Below are positions 60,992-64,000 of a stretch of DNA of 64,000 bases, piece after piece (the stretch's first letter is position 1; each line of letters begins with the position of its first letter). Origin of the DNA: Corallococcus coralloides DSM 2259. Its GTDB lineage: Bacteria; Myxococcota; Myxococcia; Myxococcales; Myxococcaceae. The stretch lies in the NCBI RefSeq assembly GCF_000255295.1, contig NC_017030.1, positions 8,344,328 through 8,408,327 on the forward strand. The letters are read 5' to 3'. The position numbers were made by a program, and so were the translations under genes. The notes beneath the pieces were generated by a model. The model saw only the letters and a program-made list of their open reading frames with translations. It was not told where the DNA came from and made no database searches.

Positions 60992-63900
60992 GTGCGACAC
61001 CCCCAACCGACCACCGCTCCCCAGCCGTACCGGCCCCGCCACCACGTCCGCATCGTCACGGCCGCCAGCCTCTTTGACGGACACGACGCGGCCATCAACG
61101 TGATGCGCCGCCTGATGCAGTCCTCCGGCGCGGAGATCATCCACCTGGGCCACAACCGGTCCGTGGCGGAGATCGTCGACTGCGCCATCCAGGAGGACGC
61201 CCAGGGCATCGCCCTCACGTCCTACCAGGGCGGCCACGTCGAGTACTTCAAGTACATGATTGATTTGCTGCGCGAGCGCGGCGCGAACATCAAGGTGTTC
61301 GGCGGCGGCGGCGGCACCATCCTCCCCACGGAAATCGACGAGCTGCACAAGTACGGCGTCGCGCGCATCTATTCCCCGGATGACGGCCGCGCCATGGGCC
61401 TGCAGGGGATGATCGACGACCTCATCTCCCAATGTGACTTCGAGAAGCGCCCGTCCGACTTCAAGGGCCTGCTCAAGGCCCCGCTGCCGCGCGAGCCGGA
61501 GCGCATCGCGTCGCTCATCACCATCGCGGAGAACTTCGCGGACGCGGGCGAAGAGCTGCGCACCGCGCTGAAGGACGCCGGCACGGACGCGCCCCGGGTG
61601 CCCGTGCTGGGCATCACCGGCACGGGCGGCGCCGGCAAGTCCAGCCTGGTGGACGAGCTGGTGCGCCGCTTCCTGGCGGACTTCCCGGACAAGACCCTGG
61701 CGGTGCTCTCCGTGGATCCGTCCAAGCGCAAGTCCGGCGGCGCGCTCCTGGGCGACCGCATCCGCATGAACGCCATCGACAACCCGCGCGTCTACATGCG
61801 CTCGATGGCCACCCGCCAGAGCAACCTGGCCCTGTCCCGGCACGTCGCCCACTCCATTGAGGTCTGCAAGGCGGCGGGCTTCGACCTCATCGTGGTGGAG
61901 ACCTCCGGCATCGGTCAGTCGGACACCGAAATCACCGAGCACTCGGACGTGGCGCTCTACGTGATGACGGCCGAGTACGGCGCGGCGACGCAGCTCGAGA
62001 AGATCGACATGCTCGACTTCGCGGACGTCATCGCCATCAACAAGTTCGACAAGCGCGGGTCGCTGGACGCGCTGCGCGACGTGAAGAAGCAGTGGAAGCG
62101 CAACCACAACGCCTTCACCCTGGCCGATGATGCGGTGCCCGTGTACGGCACCATCGCGTCGCAGTTCAACGACCCGGGCATGAACACGCTCTACCGGGCC
62201 ATCATCGACGCGCTGGTGAAGAAGACGGGCGCGAAGCTGGACAGCCGGTTCTCCCTCACGCCCGGCATGAGCGAGAAGAAGTGGATCATCCCCCCGGACC
62301 GCACGCGCTACCTGGCCGAGATTGTCGAAGCCTGCGAGGGCTACGACGGCTTCGCTCGCGCCCAGGCCGCCATCGCTCGGCGCATGTACCAGCTGCACGG
62401 CACCATCCAGGCCCTGCGCCAGAACGTGGGGAAGAAGAAGCTGGAGATCGTCGAGCCGAAGAGCGCGGACGACGTGGTGCAGGTGACGGAGCGCGTGGAG
62501 GGCGAGCCCGCGTACCTGGGGGACCTGGTGGCGCTGTACCAGGACCTGGAGAGCCGCCTGCACGCGGACTGCCGGCGCCTGCTGGCCGAGTGGCCCGCGA
62601 CGAAGAAGCGCTACGCCGCGTCCAAGTACCAGTTCCAGGTGCGCGACAAGGTCATCGAGCTGGACCTCATCTCGGAGACGCTGTCGCACCTGCGCGTGCC
62701 CAAGATTGCCCTGCCCAAGTATGAGGACTGGGGCGACATCCTGACGTGGCTGCTGCGGGAGAACGCGCCGGGCGCCTTCCCGTTCACCGCGGGCGTCTTC
62801 CCGCTCAAGCGCGAGGGCGAGGACCCCGCGCGCATGTTCGCGGGCGAGGGCGGCCCGGAGCGCACCAACAAGCGCTTCCACTACGTGTCGCGCGGCCTGC
62901 CGGCGAAGCGCCTGTCCACGGCGTTCGACTCGGTGACGCTGTACGGCGAGGACCCGGACCACCGGCCGGACATCTACGGCAAGGTGGGCAACTCGGGTGT
63001 GTCCATCGCGAACGTGGACGACGCGAAGAAACTCTATTCCGGCTTCGACCTGGCGGACCCGTCCACGTCCGTGTCCATGACCATCAACGGCCCGGCGCCC
63101 ATGCTGCTGGGCTTCTTCCTCAACGCCGCGGTGGATCAGCAGTGCGAGAAGTGGATCCGCGCCAACGGCAAGGTGGACGAGGTCGAGAAGAAGATTGAAG
63201 CGCTCTACCAGGAGCGTGGCCTGCCGCGTCCGCGCTACCAGGGCGAATTGCCCCAGGGCAACGACGGGCTGGGCCTGCTCTTGCTGGGCGTGTCGGGTGA
63301 CGAAGTGCTGCCGGCGGATGTCTACGCGAAGATCCGCGCGTCCACGCTCCAGGCGGTGCGCGGCACGGTGCAGGCGGACATCCTCAAGGAGGACCAGGCG
63401 CAGAACACCTGCATCTTCTCCACGGAGTTCGCCCTGCGCGTGATGGGCGACATCCAGCAGTACTTCATCGACCAGAAGGTGCGGAACTTCTACTCGGTGT
63501 CGATTTCCGGGTACCACATCGCGGAGGCCGGGGCGAACCCCATCTCCCAGCTGGCCTTCACGCTGGCCAACGGCTTCACCTTCGTCGAGTACTACCTGTC
63601 GCGCGGGATGCACATCGACGACTTCGCGCCCAACCTGTCGTTCTTCTTCTCCAACGGCATGGACCCCGAGTACGCGGTGCTGGGGCGCGTGGCCCGCCGC
63701 ATCTGGGCCAAGGCCATCCGGGACAAGTACGGCGGCAACGACCGGTCGCAGAAGCTGAAGTATCACATCCAGACGTCCGGCCGGTCCCTGCACGCGCAGG
63801 AGATTGCCTTCAACGACATCCGCACCACGCTGCAGGCGTTGCTCGCGCTCAACGACAACTGCAATTCGTTGCACACGAACGCCTACGACGAGGCCATCAC

Positions 63901-64000
63901 CACGCCCACGGAGGAGAGCGTGCGGCGCGCGCTGGCCATCCAGCTGGTCATCAACAAGGAGTTCGGCCTGTCGAAGAACGAGAACCCCAACCAGGGCTCG
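60992..64000 (+). CDS. icmF: Fused isobutyryl-CoA mutase IcmF (partial, 3' end off window)
   Basis: At least 1003 residues, still open at the right edge (family ~1080-1100). The start is GTG 60992; an in-frame TAG at 60980-60982 rules out anything earlier. Domains in order: a cobalamin-binding domain with [15 protein letters not shown] (ligand His31); a MeaB-like G domain at ~205-420 with [35 protein letters not shown] and INKFDK; a linker; and the acyl-CoA-binding barrel with [11 protein letters not shown] and [19 protein letters not shown]. It interconverts isobutyryl- and n-butyryl-CoA and carries its own chaperone. It is 87 bp after meaB, so co-transcription is possible. Confidence 0.95.
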   Translation, partial: MRHPQPTTAPQPYRPRHHVRIVTAASLFDGHDAAINVMRRLMQSSGAEIIHLGHNRSVAEIVDCAIQEDAQGIALTSYQGGHVEYFKYMIDLLRERGANIKVFGGGGGTILPTEIDELHKYGVARIYSPDDGRAMGLQGMIDDLISQCDFEKRPSDFKGLLKAPLPREPERIASLITIAENFADAGEELRTALKDAGTDAPRVPVLGITGTGGAGKSSLVDELVRRFLADFPDKTLAVLSVDPSKRKSGGALLGDRIRMNAIDNPRVYMRSMATRQSNLALSRHVAHSIEVCKAAGFDLIVVETSGIGQSDTEITEHSDVALYVMTAEYGAATQLEKIDMLDFADVIAINKFDKRGSLDALRDVKKQWKRNHNAFTLADDAVPVYGTIASQFNDPGMNTLYRAIIDALVKKTGAKLDSRFSLTPGMSEKKWIIPPDRTRYLAEIVEACEGYDGFARAQAAIARRMYQLHGTIQALRQNVGKKKLEIVEPKSADDVVQVTERVEGEPAYLGDLVALYQDLESRLHADCRRLLAEWPATKKRYAASKYQFQVRDKVIELDLISETLSHLRVPKIALPKYEDWGDILTWLLRENAPGAFPFTAGVFPLKREGEDPARMFAGEGGPERTNKRFHYVSRGLPAKRLSTAFDSVTLYGEDPDHRPDIYGKVGNSGVSIANVDDAKKLYSGFDLADPSTSVSMTINGPAPMLLGFFLNAAVDQQCEKWIRANGKVDEVEKKIEALYQERGLPRPRYQGELPQGNDGLGLLLLGVSGDEVLPADVYAKIRASTLQAVRGTVQADILKEDQAQNTCIFSTEFALRVMGDIQQYFIDQKVRNFYSVSISGYHIAEAGANPISQLAFTLANGFTFVEYYLSRGMHIDDFAPNLSFFFSNGMDPEYAVLGRVARRIWAKAIRDKYGGNDRSQKLKYHIQTSGRSLHAQEIAFNDIRTTLQALLALNDNCNSLHTNAYDEAITTPTEESVRRALAIQLVINKEFGLSKNENPNQGS

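Noticed and set aside
59822-63874. 1350-codon antisense ORF opposite mutB, meaB and icmF
   Set aside because: Antisense open frame caused by strong third-position GC bias. The plus-strand genes have complete family motifs; the minus translation is low-complexity His/Arg/Val.

Overview
The window is very GC-rich, tightly packed chromosomal DNA with strong third-position G/C bias. The gene set points to a myxobacterium, most likely of the Corallococcus/Myxococcus group (inferred from gene content, not from a marker gene). The pointers are a Ser/Thr kinase with a TPR tail, a large isoleucyl-tRNA synthetase, IcmF next to mutAB-meaB, many small Cys-rich lipoproteins, secreted polysaccharidases, and the end of an NRPS/PKS-type reductase. 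About 50 genes are supported. No rRNA, tRNA or CRISPR array was found.

Layout. 1-8.2 kb: 3' end of a thioester-reductase domain, an EEP-family hydrolase, an XdhC/MocA-like molybdenum-cofactor pair (the second gene has a decayed duplicate of its own 5' end), rpiA, an AI-2E-family permease, a LemA-like/TPM membrane pair, and a glyoxalase-fold gene. 8.2-14.4 kb: a co-directional cluster of a Pro-rich protein with repeated W-x-x-D-F motifs, two tandem VWA proteins with His/Asp-rich tails, and a His-rich P1B-4-type metal ATPase. I consider this one of the two most interesting loci. 14.5-20.2 kb: sdaA with an intact IS1182-type element inserted exactly at its stop codon, then a kinase-TPR protein. 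20.4-28.1 kb: a papain-fold-like protein, a GH6/alginate-lyase lipoprotein operon, a double SnoaL-like lipoprotein and a penicillin/AHL-acylase-type lipoprotein. 28.2-37 kb: recX, an AraC/SDR pair, small and membrane proteins, an SDR with an N-terminal Cys4 knuckle, and a GH26 mannanase. 37.1-40.9 kb: ileS with an unusual signature loop and insertion.

41-46.6 kb is an iron-uptake locus. A TonB-dependent siderophore receptor converges on a three-gene PepSY operon. Both transcription units begin at a nearly identical Fur-like box in the same orientation. The convergent gap holds an array of about 11 long palindromes with a 64-74 bp period, the other most interesting feature.

46.7-55.8 kb: a GFA-family relic, a divergent SDR/TetR pair with a clear operator, a second GH26-like enzyme, Cys-rich lipoproteins, an AraC/SnoaL/NmrA module and a peptidylarginine/agmatine-deiminase-like lipoprotein. 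55.9-64 kb: mutA-mutB-meaB translationally coupled, then icmF running off the end. Together these encode two B12-dependent acyl-CoA mutase routes with their G-protein chaperones.

The recurring design is a regulator divergent from a small oxidoreductase, which occurs three times. Secreted GH6 and GH26 genes also share a 10-bp element at similar distances from their starts.
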